Assembly: GCA_022393335.1 (NCBI GenBank)
Contig: JAJEKB010020967.1
Span: 435,217 to 499,216, forward strand
DNA: 64,000 nucleotides
Origin: Macrotrachela quadricornifera
Taxonomy: Eukaryota; Rotifera; Eurotatoria; Philodinida; Philodinidae
Direction: 5' to 3'
Position 1 is the first letter of the stretch, and the number at the start of each line of letters is the position of its first letter. The notes under the pieces are model-generated. The model did not search any database and was not told where the DNA came from. It saw nothing but the letters and a program-made list of their open reading frames with translations. A program made the translations under genes and the position numbers. Below are positions 23,757-34,849 of the stretch, in pieces.

Positions 23757-24871
23757 GGGATAAAATCTTGTCACCAATCCTCCTTTTCGCCAACAATAAT
23801 TTCGCCAATTGGCGAACTCGTATAACAGAAATAATTGTTTTATGGGCGAATTTCATGTTACTACTTTGCCAATTACACTAAGTTGCATTATAACTCAACT
23901 TATATTACTAAATGTGTCTATTTAGCAAACTGAACTAAATTAATTGTACATATATGTCGAGAAAAATAATGCATAACGTGACGGTTTTTATTTGGTGCGA
24001 CATGTGCTTTACATTATCTATGGCGGCATATTTTTAATTGTGAGACTACATCTTCTATCTTTATATCTTTGAACGACACATATATCATACTGAACCGTAT
24101 GTCAACGAATAAATAAGGTTTTTGTTCACTAGTCGTTCGTATATATGATCATGTGATATTTTTTTCTTTTCTTTACATATATATATGACCATATGACATT
24201 TTCCTCTTCTCTTTCACATATAATCATATGGAATTTTCGTTTCGTTTTTTTAATGTTATGTCTCTTTCTTCTGGTTTTATGACCTATACATTATAATGTT
24301 GACCAGCTAGGCAATTTCCAAGTCTAGAGATATCACATAGATCTTCTCCAAAATATCCTGTATTATATAAGTGGGAATAGTCGAAGAAATAATAACCTTT
24401 AATCATATGAATACTGGTGCTTAATTTTTCATAAATCATTCTTCTAAGCTTTCATAAGACAACATTCATCTTCATCAAGCAATCACACTGTAACGCCGTA
24501 TACGATCAGCCACGTTACTGTTTGAGAAATCTTCTTTATCAAGTTCATCTATATTATTGTGCCTGTGAATTAATCAATAACGCAAAAAACATATAACATT
24601 CTCGTTATGGCGCAGACCAGATCAGAGTACCGTTTACTTCAACAAGGTGCAACTGGGACACTTATAGAAGAACCAACACAATCACCACCACTACTTATTC
24701 AGTTCAGTCATAAGTTTAACTAAGTATAATTGGCCAAATTCGTGACGAAACTCGCCAATTGGCGAAATGATAAATAGCAAAAGATTTTTTATGGGCGAAT
24801 TTCCTCACGAATTTCGCCAATGGCGAAAGTACTGTTGGCGAAAAGTAGTATTGGTGATATTACATAGACTC
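23757..24871. mobile_element. hAT-like non-autonomous element with TTCGCCAATTGGCGAA words
   Basis: Flanked by an 8-bp direct repeat TCCTGTGG (23749-23756 and 24872-24879). Imperfect terminal inverted repeats share TCACCAAT.CT.CTTTTCGCCAACA. Inside both ends is the palindrome TTCGCCAATTGGCGAA with further copies of GGGCGAATTT. 1,115 bp, no coding capacity. The 8-bp duplication points to hAT-type mobilisation. Confidence 0.85.
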
Positions 24872-25119
24872 TCCTGTGGACTTGATTTGTGCAGATTAGT
24901 AGCACAACAGAATGAGAATCTAAGGTATTCTTAACAGATAAGTTGTGTGACATTAGATCAGCAACGCTTTCATGATTTTAAACTCATCGAAGTTGGGGAA
25001 ACGGATGTATTACTTGTGTCTCAAAGGACACTGATGAACTCAGTTTTCCAAAGAATAGTCAGATGAATATAAAACTTGAATAAATCTACTACTCTGATAT
25101 GATTTCATTAAACTTCCTT

Positions 25120-26040
25120 TTATTTCTGATTGAGAAACTCTAGTCTCACCCCCTCTAGCGATAATGAAAACTGACCTGAAAGTTTAGTTTGAATGGTTTG
25201 TTTGTTTGATACGATCTGATTTTGAGCTGCTTGTGGTGTAACTTTGATTTCTTTGGGTTTTGCTACCGATTTAATTCCAGATTTATTCTTGGATGGAACT
25301 ATTGCCGTTGGTACAGAAACTGGCTCAAGAAGAGGATACGGTGGGTTTGTTTCCTCCAGTTGTATGATATGAAGTCCGTTACCAGAATCGAGAGAGGACT
25401 TGACGATGAATTGTCTGGCGGGTAATAGAAGAATTTCATCTTCTTGTTGAATAAATGAATGATTTTTAATATCTTTACCAGTATGACAATCTATTTGAAA
25501 TAGAGTTCGAGTTCCTGTTTTACCAAAAACATTTTCACATTCGAGGACTCCGACAGATGACGTACACGATGAAAATCCCCACCAAATGAAGGTTTTCCCT
25601 GTCGGATATTGTGCCTTTAAGTCTTCTCTGATTCCTCGAACGACAAATCGACGTTCGGATGGAAGACGAGCCAATGCTGTCAACACAAGTCGTAAATACA
25701 AAAACCAGGGGATTAGTTTTTGTCTTTGTTCTGAGCGTAAAGTTGTGTTCAGAATAGCGCACAGAGAATGTTCATGTGGCATAGATTCGTACGTGTAAAG
25801 CATGATCGAAGCAGATTGATCACTTGTTAGACCATCTTCCGGTTCATTACAATTTTGCTTGACTATAAATACATTGCGTTCGATTTTTGGTACAATGTCA
25901 ACAAGAGGTTTTACTGCCTCTTCGAGCGATACAATTGGCATATTCTCGTAACCTTCGATTGGTGCCAACATTCGTTTCAGTAGTATACCAAAATCCGCGA
26001 AGCGAAGAGTAGACTGTTTTTCAACTTTGCTATAAGCCAT
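25120..26040 (-). CDS. Arginine-type mono-ADP-ribosyltransferase
   Basis: A 306-codon single frame of a bdelloid-expanded ADP-ribosyltransferase type: it transfers ADP-ribose from NAD+ to a protein acceptor. Visible R-S-E set: FVVRGIRED (R, about residue 133), WWGFSSCTSS (S, about 158) and IQQEDEILLLPARQF (E-x-E, about 202). The N-terminus (YSKVEKQSTLRFADFGILL) and the block after it (CNEPEDGLTSDQSASIMLYT) are typical of this type, and IIQLEETNPPYPLLEP closes the catalytic fold. A Lys/Pro/Gln-rich, probably disordered tail of about 75 residues follows. All catalytic residues are present. The ATG at 26038-26040 is directly preceded by a splice acceptor (CACTTTTAG), so an upstream exon, coding or 5' UTR, is likely. 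No signal peptide is visible. Confidence 0.88.
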   Translation of the reverse strand: MAYSKVEKQSTLRFADFGILLKRMLAPIEGYENMPIVSLEEAVKPLVDIVPKIERNVFIVKQNCNEPEDGLTSDQSASIMLYTYESMPHEHSLCAILNTTLRSEQRQKLIPWFLYLRLVLTALARLPSERRFVVRGIREDLKAQYPTGKTFIWWGFSSCTSSVGVLECENVFGKTGTRTLFQIDCHTGKDIKNHSFIQQEDEILLLPARQFIVKSSLDSGNGLHIIQLEETNPPYPLLEPVSVPTAIVPSKNKSGIKSVAKPKEIKVTPQAAQNQIVSNKQTIQTKLSGQFSLSLEGVRLEFLNQK

Positions 26041-26789
26041 CTAAAAGTGAAAAATATGTAAAACATATTCATTTTACATATAATATCCTTTAATTTGGTG
26101 CTATAGTAAACGATTCGCATAGGAGGAACTATCTGACAGATCCGATTATATGTTACTGAACAGACAACAAACGTCAAAGTCGGACGTTTACCGTTGGAAA
26201 GCGCTAATGAAACAGAATATCTTAATTGACTGAAACCCCTAAGAAACTTATTCATCATATCATCATTCATTGTATTAAATAGTTTAATGAAACATTTGGG
26301 AAAGTGAATCATTAAATATATCGAAAATCCCTATTATTTTCTTTTTCGTGAGAAACACAAAGAGACAAGTGAGATATAGGTTCAGAACTTGTCTTTTTAG
26401 TTCTTCTCATTAGGATCCATTTGAAAATAGAATTCTCATTCGTATTTATTGATTGGATAACTATTAAATTAAAGTTATTGAGCTTTCTCGATGGTAGAAG
26501 GGCAAACTTTCTAATTTATTCTCTTCAAAAAATCTGTGCCCTTTTCCATAAGCCTGAATTTCAATTACCTGCCTCAGTATAACTTAAACTCAATTGACGT
26601 TAGAACAATCGAACATACTCGATCAATAAATGATGGTTTTCTAATACTTTAAATATATGGAACCGTTATTCAAAACTAAATCACAAAACTTTTTATGAAT
26701 TTCTTAATTGTGGTCTCACATCGATTCGAATTCGAAAATGGAGATTTCATCACAAATGTTTCAATATATACAATGACTAGCGGAAGTAC

Positions 26790-27590
26790 CCGATAAAAAG
26801 AGAATATGGTTCAAGTTTTTGCATCTTCCACCCGACGTTTTCCGCCGTACATAACACATCTTTTACAGGACTGTTTCCCGCTGTGGGTAAGTTATCTGCA
26901 ACAGAAATTTTCCCGTCACACCTGGAACCTCTGCTACAGAGCTTTTCCCGCCGTGCATCAGGCATCTTCAGTTGGACTCTTCTCATTGGGCTCAAGCTGA
27001 CATCTTCACTCGCATCCACTTTGAACACGATCACTCTCAAATTTGCATTGAACTGCGTCATTTGGTTAGAAAGTGAATAAAACCATGATCTCTTACGACT
27101 CGGATGAGGTTCCACGCACGCATCCTTTGTCACCTCCAATCGCTCTGCCGACCTTTCCTTAGCGCACTCCAGGAACTGATGCGGATAGTTTCGTGACGCT
27201 ATCTCTCACGATGACTAAATACATAGCGAACAGAGTCATCAGAATCTCGATCTATATTGATTGGGATAAAATTTGACTCAGCCCCTTCCGCGCACCCCGT
27301 TAAATTGCACCAGACACCCCCTATCTACTCATATCAATGATGACAACACTCTTTTAAACTACCCCTCAACTCAGAAAAGCATCTTGGAAAGTTTGGGGAT
27401 GTTAGCTATTACAATACTATCTGGGTGAGATTTCACCCACACCCAGACACACCAGATGATCATGCTGATCACGTGCCAACCTTCCCTGGGACTTAGAAAA
27501 GCATCGTAGAAAGTTTGGTGATCGTAGCTCTTACAAGGACTGAATGCATAGCGAACAGACAAACAGACGAACATTCTTCTTTATATATAT
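26790..27590. mobile_element. Probable transposon-derived segment
   Basis: Distinctly higher in GC than its surroundings. Contains imperfect direct repeats: AGAAAAGCATCTTGGAAAGT (about 27372) and AGAAAAGCATCGTAGAAAGT (about 27492), and ACATAGCGAACAGA (27219) with GCATAGCGAACAGA (27546). It ends in AACAGACAAACAGACGAACA followed by TTTATATATATAG, a tail style common at the 3' ends of many interspersed repeats. The open frames (26777-27139 minus, 26806-27080 plus) match nothing I know. Class undetermined. Confidence 0.4.
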
Positions 27591-27599
27591 AGACTATGG

Positions 27600-29311
27600 A
27601 TGACAGTTTTATGGGATTCATTTTAAAAATATTCGAAAAGTATCATTTGAAATACCTTTGGGATCAGTTATATGCATGGTGGTACTCATGAGGTTTTTTT
27701 ATGTATTATGTTCGATTTTTAAATAATCCGCAATGAATATGTGATAGAAATATTTTAATAGAAAAACAATAGACGATTAATCGAAAGAATAATTTTTTTA
27801 AAAATACTACTTACTTTCGACAATCTTATTCAAATTTTTCGTTGTTTTTATTCAGCGAAATGAAAAAAAAACAAAGTTTATATATTGATTGATTCTTTCG
27901 TTCACTTTGTTCTTCTTATTTTCATAACTCACAAAACTCCATTGTAATGTTGAAATTACATTTTCTGCCACCGTAATGATTGGTTTTTTTTTAAACACCC
28001 AGCATAACAAAATGCTAAAGAATATGTGAATATACAATTATTTTTTATAAAGACAAACATCACATTATCTAAATAATGAAAATATGCTTGTCATATTTAT
28101 GTAATAATGAAATGACTTGTTCTATTTCTAATGATTGTCTTGCTACACTTCTTGAAAAATAAACAGGTTAGTTGCTGTACTTTTCACATACAAATGCTGA
28201 CATCTGATAGCATGGAGTATATTACACTTATATTTTTCTTTTATGATCATTCAATACTCATAGTCATAGTCAAAGATTGATAATCAAGATGGAACAATTC
28301 TCTAACTGTAGTTTCACAGATGAAAAGTTAGCTTGATTTGTTTGACCCTTAAGTTGTTCTCATTTCATTCTTGTGAAATGTGAATAATAAATGAGATTTT
28401 AAAAATTTTTTTTCTATGAAAAAAATAATTAACTGGACGAATAGTATACTTGAATTCAATAACTGAATTATGTTCTTCTGCTGCCACATGAAATGGGACA
28501 TCAATACATTTTCGTTTATTATGTAAATAATGAAAGCTTAAAAATGAATAATAATCTATCAAAGAAATGCGCACTGTTTTATAACCAAAGAAAGAACAGT
28601 CCTGTTTTGATTGCTCTCTGTCGTTATAAAAACACATTTTACAATTTTTTATTCTTCGAGAATATATAAAAATCTTCATATTTGTTTACTTTGTTTCTCT
28701 ATTTTATCTCGAGACGCAAAAGCATCACATTATCAACACCAATTCTCTGTATAATGTGATGAGATAACGAAAAGACAATTGCTTCAATTTATAACTTATA
28801 TGATAATAGATAAACAACGTTCGTGATATAGTTAAGAAATTAAATAATATATTTAATTGAGTAATTTGATTTGTAACTTAGCTATATTAGAAACACTAAA
28901 ATAATTGAAACCGAAGAATCAAGATTAACTTGTTTCTTTTATTTTATGAGAACACAAATAAATATCTCTTTATTAAAAATGTCAGCATCATATTGGCGCA
29001 ATAAACATAATCATGTTTAAACAATTCTTCTTGGTATTATCGTTTATTTCACAATAAGATAATTATTTTTATTTAAAATTGCCCATATTTCTTAAATAAA
29101 AAAAAATCAATCAAACTTACATAGAATATTAAATGAGATATTTGAATCAACGAAGAAAATTTTCCTTAGATGCAATTTAAAAAGATAGTTTATAACAAAT
29201 TAAACAGATTCATGGTTTTATCTATTTATTAAATACAATGCTAGACAATTATTTGATTAATTCTTATGTTTTAAAGTGTTACATCAATAAAAATTTTATA
29301 ATCCATTATTA
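27600..29311. other. AT-rich intergenic region
   Basis: Low-complexity AT-rich DNA. A 104-codon frame on the minus strand (28365-28679) has two CxxxC-like spacings but no recognised domain and the composition of a chance frame, so I do not call it. The last 100 bp before 29312 is the 3' flank of the receptor gene. Confidence 0.5.
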
Positions 29312-30217
29312 TTAACGTGGTCTTGGTATTCGTTGTACATTTACTTGATTATTATGATTATTAAAAAGAATTAGTATAGTATTTCGTAGTAATGGTGTTG
29401 TATAAATTGTTATTAATCCAATAAATATTAAACATAAAGATGTAATTAATCCAACAATAGCATATGTTAATAAATATAACTGTCCAACAACAATTCCATA
29501 TATAATAAAAATAATTGTTGGAAAACGTAATAATGCTAATATTAATATTAATACAACTAAACGTTTTATTATTGTTAAATCTCGTAAATTTCGTTGTCGT
29601 TGTTGTGCTAAAATAATTGCTGTTGATGTACGTGATGATTGTCGTATAAATGTTGTTATCCATAAATAGACTGTTATAATACAAACTAATGGAATAAAAT
29701 ATAAAATTATAATAAGATATATTGATCCATGAAGATCTGTATATGGAATAAGACAATATGCTTCTGTTGGTAAACGTATATAATATTTTAATAATAATGT
29801 TGGAAGCATTAAAAAAAATGTAAATAACCATTGACCAATAATCATTTTAATATATAATGTAAAAGATAATAAAGCTCTTTTCTTATAAAAAACAACTCGA
29901 CATAGACGATAAATTGATTGTAAACAACAACTATAATAAATTGAACATTCAAATGTATCATAAAGAAATCCCCATGCATAACAAAAATTAAGATTAAATG
30001 CTAAAAATTTTGTAAATACATTTGAACTAGTCATAATACAAGTTGTACAACATGTAAGAAATGCAGCTAAATAAGTATTACAAACTAATAATATTGATAT
30101 ATCTCGTTCTCGTCGTTGAAGACATTTGACAATAATAAAAATTAATATATACATTGCAATTGTTATGAATATAAGACATAAATTAAGAATTCCAAAAATT
30201 TTAGCTGCTATTTCCAT
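29312..30217 (-). CDS. Rhodopsin-like 7TM receptor, complete and intronless
   Basis: The 301-codon frame encodes seven hydrophobic helices in the usual order: TM1 LNLCLIFITIAMYILIFIIV, TM2 ILLVCNTYLAAFLTCCTT, TM3 FLYDTFECSIYYSCCLQSIY, TM4 MIIGQWLFTFFLMLPTLLL, TM5 YLIIILYFIPLVCIITVYLW, TM6 VVLILILALLRFPTIIFIIY, TM7 IVGLITSLCLIFIGLITIYT. TM3 ends in YRLCRVVFY, where the class A DRY is replaced but the Arg is kept, and there is an extracellular Cys pair (CYAWG and AYCLIP). This type of orphan receptor is very abundant in bdelloids; ligand and coupling unknown. It starts with ATG at 30217, ends at 29312 and has no intron. Confidence 0.88.
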   Translation of the reverse strand: MEIAAKIFGILNLCLIFITIAMYILIFIIVKCLQRRERDISILLVCNTYLAAFLTCCTTCIMTSSNVFTKFLAFNLNFCYAWGFLYDTFECSIYYSCCLQSIYRLCRVVFYKKRALLSFTLYIKMIIGQWLFTFFLMLPTLLLKYYIRLPTEAYCLIPYTDLHGSIYLIIILYFIPLVCIITVYLWITTFIRQSSRTSTAIILAQQRQRNLRDLTIIKRLVVLILILALLRFPTIIFIIYGIVVGQLYLLTYAIVGLITSLCLIFIGLITIYTTPLLRNTILILFNNHNNQVNVQRIPRPR

Positions 30218-32884
30218 TAGAATGAATGAATCAATTTTATTGTATGTTATTTGATTCTAATAGACATTAAAATTAAGATAATATATTCAACTACTTCTTA
30301 AAATATGTTACGAATATATGAATGCTCGGATTTTTTGAATAAGATAGAGAACTGTTATTTTTTACCATTGAAAAGAGGAGATAGAGACATATTTTTTTAA
30401 CCTTCTTTTTATAAGGTTTTTCAGTTGATAATTTTAAGAATAAATTTTTCTTATGAGTTTTTTATAATAAATACTCAATAATCAACGATCTACAAATTAT
30501 GAAATTCTATTACAATTTTTTGCTTTTTTATATTCTTCATAAAGAAATGCATGTTTCCCACGATAAGAAAAGTGAATCAAATCGTCTATTTCTAACGGTA
30601 AAAATCAAAAATCTCTATCTTATTTCAAGTAAAGTTTATTCGAAAAATCTGAGCATCCATACTGAAATGAGAAAAAAAAGCTTTCACATATTGAATCAAG
30701 AAGATTAAAAACAAAGAAAGAGCATATATTCAAATACGTACTATGAAATAGGTCAAAGAAAAAATTACGTTATATATACTATGAATAAGAAAGGCAACAC
30801 AAAAATTAGAGAGAATAACTGGCTTAAAAAGAGCGCAGGTGGCATTAGTTAATTTTCAAAAATCTACGTGCAATATTACCTTTTTCTTTTTTTATTATAT
30901 CTGAAATGATTATCTGTCAAATATAGTTGATTACTGATGATTTTCTGTAATTTTTTTTTAAAAAATGTAATTAATTATTTGAGAGCGTTCAGTGAAGTGA
31001 GTAGTATGTCGATAACATTTAGTAAAGACATACTAAATCTAATGACATCATCATCTTATTTTCTTATAAAACGGTTAAAGAAATTTTCATTTTTTATGTC
31101 ATAATAAAGAAATACTGTTCTACTTTTCTATATTATTTCATATCTAATGAGCTAATTAATAGAGTTTTGTAATTTGCGGTTCGTCAATTATCAATTTGAA
31201 CGCGAACGTGATTATTAAAAATTCTTTATAAATAACTCATAAAAAAAAAATTTATTCTTAAAATTGTCACCTGAAAAATTTATAATATAAGGTTGTATAT
31301 GTCCTTTATTTCCTATCCCAACTGGGAAAAACCGCAGTTCTCTATCTTGTTTCAATTAAATCTTATTCTTTAGACGCAGTTCTCTTTTGGAAATTTTATA
31401 ATTATGATATTTGTTGAATATTGATGAAATCGTATAGAAAATTTAGACCCTAACTTTCTCTATGATTGCATCTAAAATGAGAAGAAATAATCTTTAAACT
31501 AGGAATGTTACTTTATTTTTATTTTCTTTACAATAAATTCTTTTTCATATTAAGCTTTTTTTTATAATTTTGTTGGAGTAACTCACAAAAAATTATTATA
31601 TTATATAATTAAATAAATATAACATGCAATAACATTTTTTACATATGTCATTTCATGAGTGATCAATGTTTCTCGATAATATGACACATGGAAGTGATGA
31701 TGATGATAAGAAAGGACACTACTTAACATATTCTGTTCTTGTGCGGGCTATTTTCATATGTACCTACTATAAGAAAAAATATATCTTTACCTTTATTGAT
31801 AAAGTAATATCCCTACTTTAAACATTCTATAAGAAAATAAGATGATCGTATTATTACTTTTGTTATACTTTAAATATCTTCAAATTGCGTACAACATAAA
31901 ACAATAATAGTGGGTGAAAGGGTTTAATAACTATATGAAGATAATTTTGTTTATTACTTTAAATTTCATAATAGAACAAAAATAAATAAATTTATTGATA
32001 TCATAAAACAACTATGTTTCGAAGTGATGAACTGTATAATAGGTATCAATTTTTGTTATTCATGTCTCTAACTATCTTTTCTTAAAACTTTGAAATTATA
32101 TAGATTATGAAAATGATCTTGTTACCAGTTGCTAACTGATTAATATTTGTGCATGTATTTATTTTGATTATATTATAATTCGTGTAATATTTTCGAGATT
32201 TTTCTCTTTCTCTTTGTAATAAAAAAGCAGATCAATCAAAGTATTTCATAGTTTTGAAATATTTTTTGTTTGAATTTTGATTAAATTTTATCTTTCAAAA
32301 CGTATGGTTTTTTACTCTTTCTCTGTGGGAGATGGAAATGTCATTAAATTGTATTTGTCTGCATTTTTCCTGTTATTATATATGCACTGAAAAAAGAACA
32401 AGCAATTACAAAGGTCACTCTGAAAGTACTTTCATTCGTTCTTTCTAAACATTCGTCTATTCAATTCAAATATAAGAAGAGGGCGAGTACTCTCTCATAC
32501 TATACAGTTCTCAACCATTATTATGTATTTAAAATGAGGAACTGATTGTATGAATGATGATACTAGTTCAAATCGTCTTTAATCTATCGTTAATTCTCGT
32601 GTTACCGATCTTTTTTTATCGATATATACGTAAACAAATTAATAATGACTATTTTTTTGCAGGAAATTTATTTTCATGTTGTGTCCACATATCAATTGGT
32701 CAAATTTCATCCTTTCAGATAAACTTTAAGAAACGTTAGTGGAATACATTAATTAAATCAAATGATCCAATACAATCATTGTTGATATGATATACGAATT
32801 TCAAATATATAAAAATGCTCCTTCATCAACTGGTATCCGTGCGAACCTTGATCAATTTCATTAGAATGCTACTCATATATAATA
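30218..32884. other. AT-rich intergenic region
   Basis: Low-complexity AT-rich DNA, with poly-A/T and many TAATAA-type words. Short frames at 30499-30708 and 32554-32739 (one hydrophobic stretch in the latter) are not supported by any domain. No RNA gene or clear repeat seen. Confidence 0.5.
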
Positions 32885-33560
32885 TCAGATCAATCCGTGG
32901 CCTGTTAGGTTTATTTTAGCAGGAGTTATTAGAGCAGATCTATAATATCGATTAATCAAGTCCATTAATTCTTGATGAGACACAGTGAAATTCGAATTGC
33001 AAGTAAATACTGATTTCATAATAACTTGTTTGTTCTCCGTACATTTAGTGCTAATCATATTTTCTTTATTTAAACAGTTAAACAACATTCGATAAAATTA
33101 GTTAGCCACAAATTACATAGTACCCCGCTTAGCTAATGTAACTGCTATGACATTATATTGATATATTCTTCTGTCAAATAATTAATAAGATCAGATGAGT
33201 ATGAAATCACCGACCATGCTTAAGCAATTTTGTACATTTTGAACCTGTTGTCTATATTTGTTTCCATATTTCATTAACAAAAGAAGATATGGTAAACAAA
33301 GTTGTGCTTCACATCTATCTCCATGAACGATAGTCTTTAACAATTCATCTTCAATAAGACGGTTAGTATCAGATGACTTATAACTATCCTATCTAAAAAA
33401 ACATACATATATCATTACTAGTATTAGCACTTGAATCATATGTTCCTATATTATTCACTATTGTTGCACAAGAATTCACTGATGCTTGGATACGTAAAAT
33501 ATCAACATGGAATGTTTTCAGTATTGCTGATCGAACAATCAATTATAGTGAAGATATGTA
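32885..33560 (-). pseudogene. Broken coding remnant, family unknown
   Basis: Three minus-strand blocks look protein-like but are separated by stops and frame changes. Block 1 (about 33540-33430) reads HVDILRIQASVNSCATIVN. Block 2 (about 33395-33210) reads RLIEDELLKTIVHG then RCEAQLCLPYLLLLMKYGNKY. Block 3 (33088-32885) includes FTCNSNFTVSHQELMDLINR and ALITPAKINLTG. The amphipathic helices and Cys spacing are more ordered than the surrounding DNA. I do not recognise the family. It may be a multi-exon gene whose junctions I could not place, but stops between blocks 1 and 2 with no usable intron favour decay. Confidence 0.35.
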
Positions 33561-34489
33561 CAGTAGAAATAATAGTTTTAGCAACTATAGTGTAGTGTCG
33601 CTTTAAGCTATAATAATAGATTTAGAAGACGTTTACAAAAAGTTCATCCGAACATACGGCTTTTTATGAATTCAATTAGAAATACAATTCATGGTTTAAT
33701 TGTTCAAAAAGATATCAATCTAAAATTGCTGAACAACAGATGTAAGAATTATATGATCAGTTTAATAATAACAAAATTACAGCATAAGATTTATTACGTG
33801 GATTTTCCTTTTTTGTTGCGAATGAAAAATAAAAAAAATTATCATTTTAAAGGACATTTTTTTTAGAGAGAAACATTTTTCGTAGGACGAAATGTGAGGA
33901 CATTCTTTTATATAACGTTCTAGACTGTTACCATTAATATAATCAGAGAACTGATCAAAAGTCGAATAAACATTTTGTATAATCAATACAATAATCACCT
34001 AATTACAGTAATTTGACTTCATCAACGGTTTATCTTTAGTTGTAGCAAAAAGGTTGTCATTGTCCAATGATACAGATCAACTAATATTTTTATTATTTTT
34101 GTTTGCTTTTGTTCGTGCGTATCTCGTTGAATTTGACTGTTCGTTTTCCTAATTTTGTGATTACGAAAATATTTGGAAATTTTCTATTTAGTTTTCGATT
34201 GGTGTTGAGACGATCATCTGAAGCTTTTGCATTTTTGATTTTATTTTCATTCAAAAAAAATATCGTGAAATCAAATAAAAAAATAAGTAATTAAAAAAAT
34301 ATATGTAAAAAAATTGTCAGACTAATGCAACGGGTATACTTAAGTGTTGCGTGATTACATATTTGTGAAAAAAAATGGGATAAGTACAAAGATGGGTTCA
34401 AAATGATCGTTGCACTTATTTACTATAAATCGAAAAAAAAACTCAAATCAAACAAATAAATAAAAGTTAACTTACATAGTTTTTTTAGC
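33561..34489. other. AT-rich intergenic region
   Basis: No supported gene. Short frames on both strands (33666-33998 and 34103-34294) are Phe/Leu/Lys-rich chance frames. 34423-34489 is the 3' flank of the small Gly/Ser-rich gene, with a GTAAGT 20 bp after its stop codon that could be used as a 3' UTR donor. Confidence 0.45.
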
Positions 34490-34849
34490 TTAGTCAGCAC
34501 CATCGGCACCAAGAACATTTGTTTTTTGTTCTGGTGTACTAGTGGGCCCAGCACTACCTGGTTGTCGAGATGGTGATTTCTTATCTCCACGACCATCTGA
34601 TCGCTGAGATGATGGACTGCTGCCTCCACGACCACTTGATTGTTGGGATGATGGACCACTACCACCATAACCACCTGATTGAGTTTTAGTACCGCTTCCT
34701 TTTGATCCTTGAGAAGCGAGTGTACGTACAAAACTTGTTTGTACCACTAAAATATCAAATAATTACTTCGTAAAATACATTAATAAATTAAATCTTTTCA
34801 GATTACCACGTGAATTGAATAAAAAATTACGTGTAAGGTTACTAGCCAT
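34490..34849 (-). CDS. Small Gly/Ser-rich protein with mitochondrial-type N-terminus
   Basis: Two exons, 34849-34807 and 34746-34490, with a 60-bp intron (GTAATC...TTTTAG); the phases agree and give 99 residues. Residues 1-28 (MASNLTRNFLFNSRVV, then QTSFVRTLASQG) have Arg but no acidic residue and alternate basic and hydrophobic positions, as in a mitochondrial presequence. The rest is low-complexity and disordered: GGYGGSGPSSQQSSGRGG followed by a near-repeat SSPSSQRSDGRG, then a Pro/Ser/Thr segment, ending LGADGAD. No catalytic motif. I do not recognise an orthologue; small nuclear-encoded mitochondrial accessory proteins can look like this, but that is inference. GC content is clearly higher than in the flanks, supporting real coding sequence. 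Confidence 0.7.

Noticed and set aside
26777..27139. 120-codon minus-strand frame in a GC-richer patch
   Set aside because: No recognised domain, overlaps several plus-strand frames and sits in what looks like an interspersed repeat.
29361..29831. 156-codon minus-strand frame, Ile/Asn/Tyr-rich
   Set aside because: It overlaps the 7TM receptor in another frame; composition reflects the AT-rich receptor sequence.
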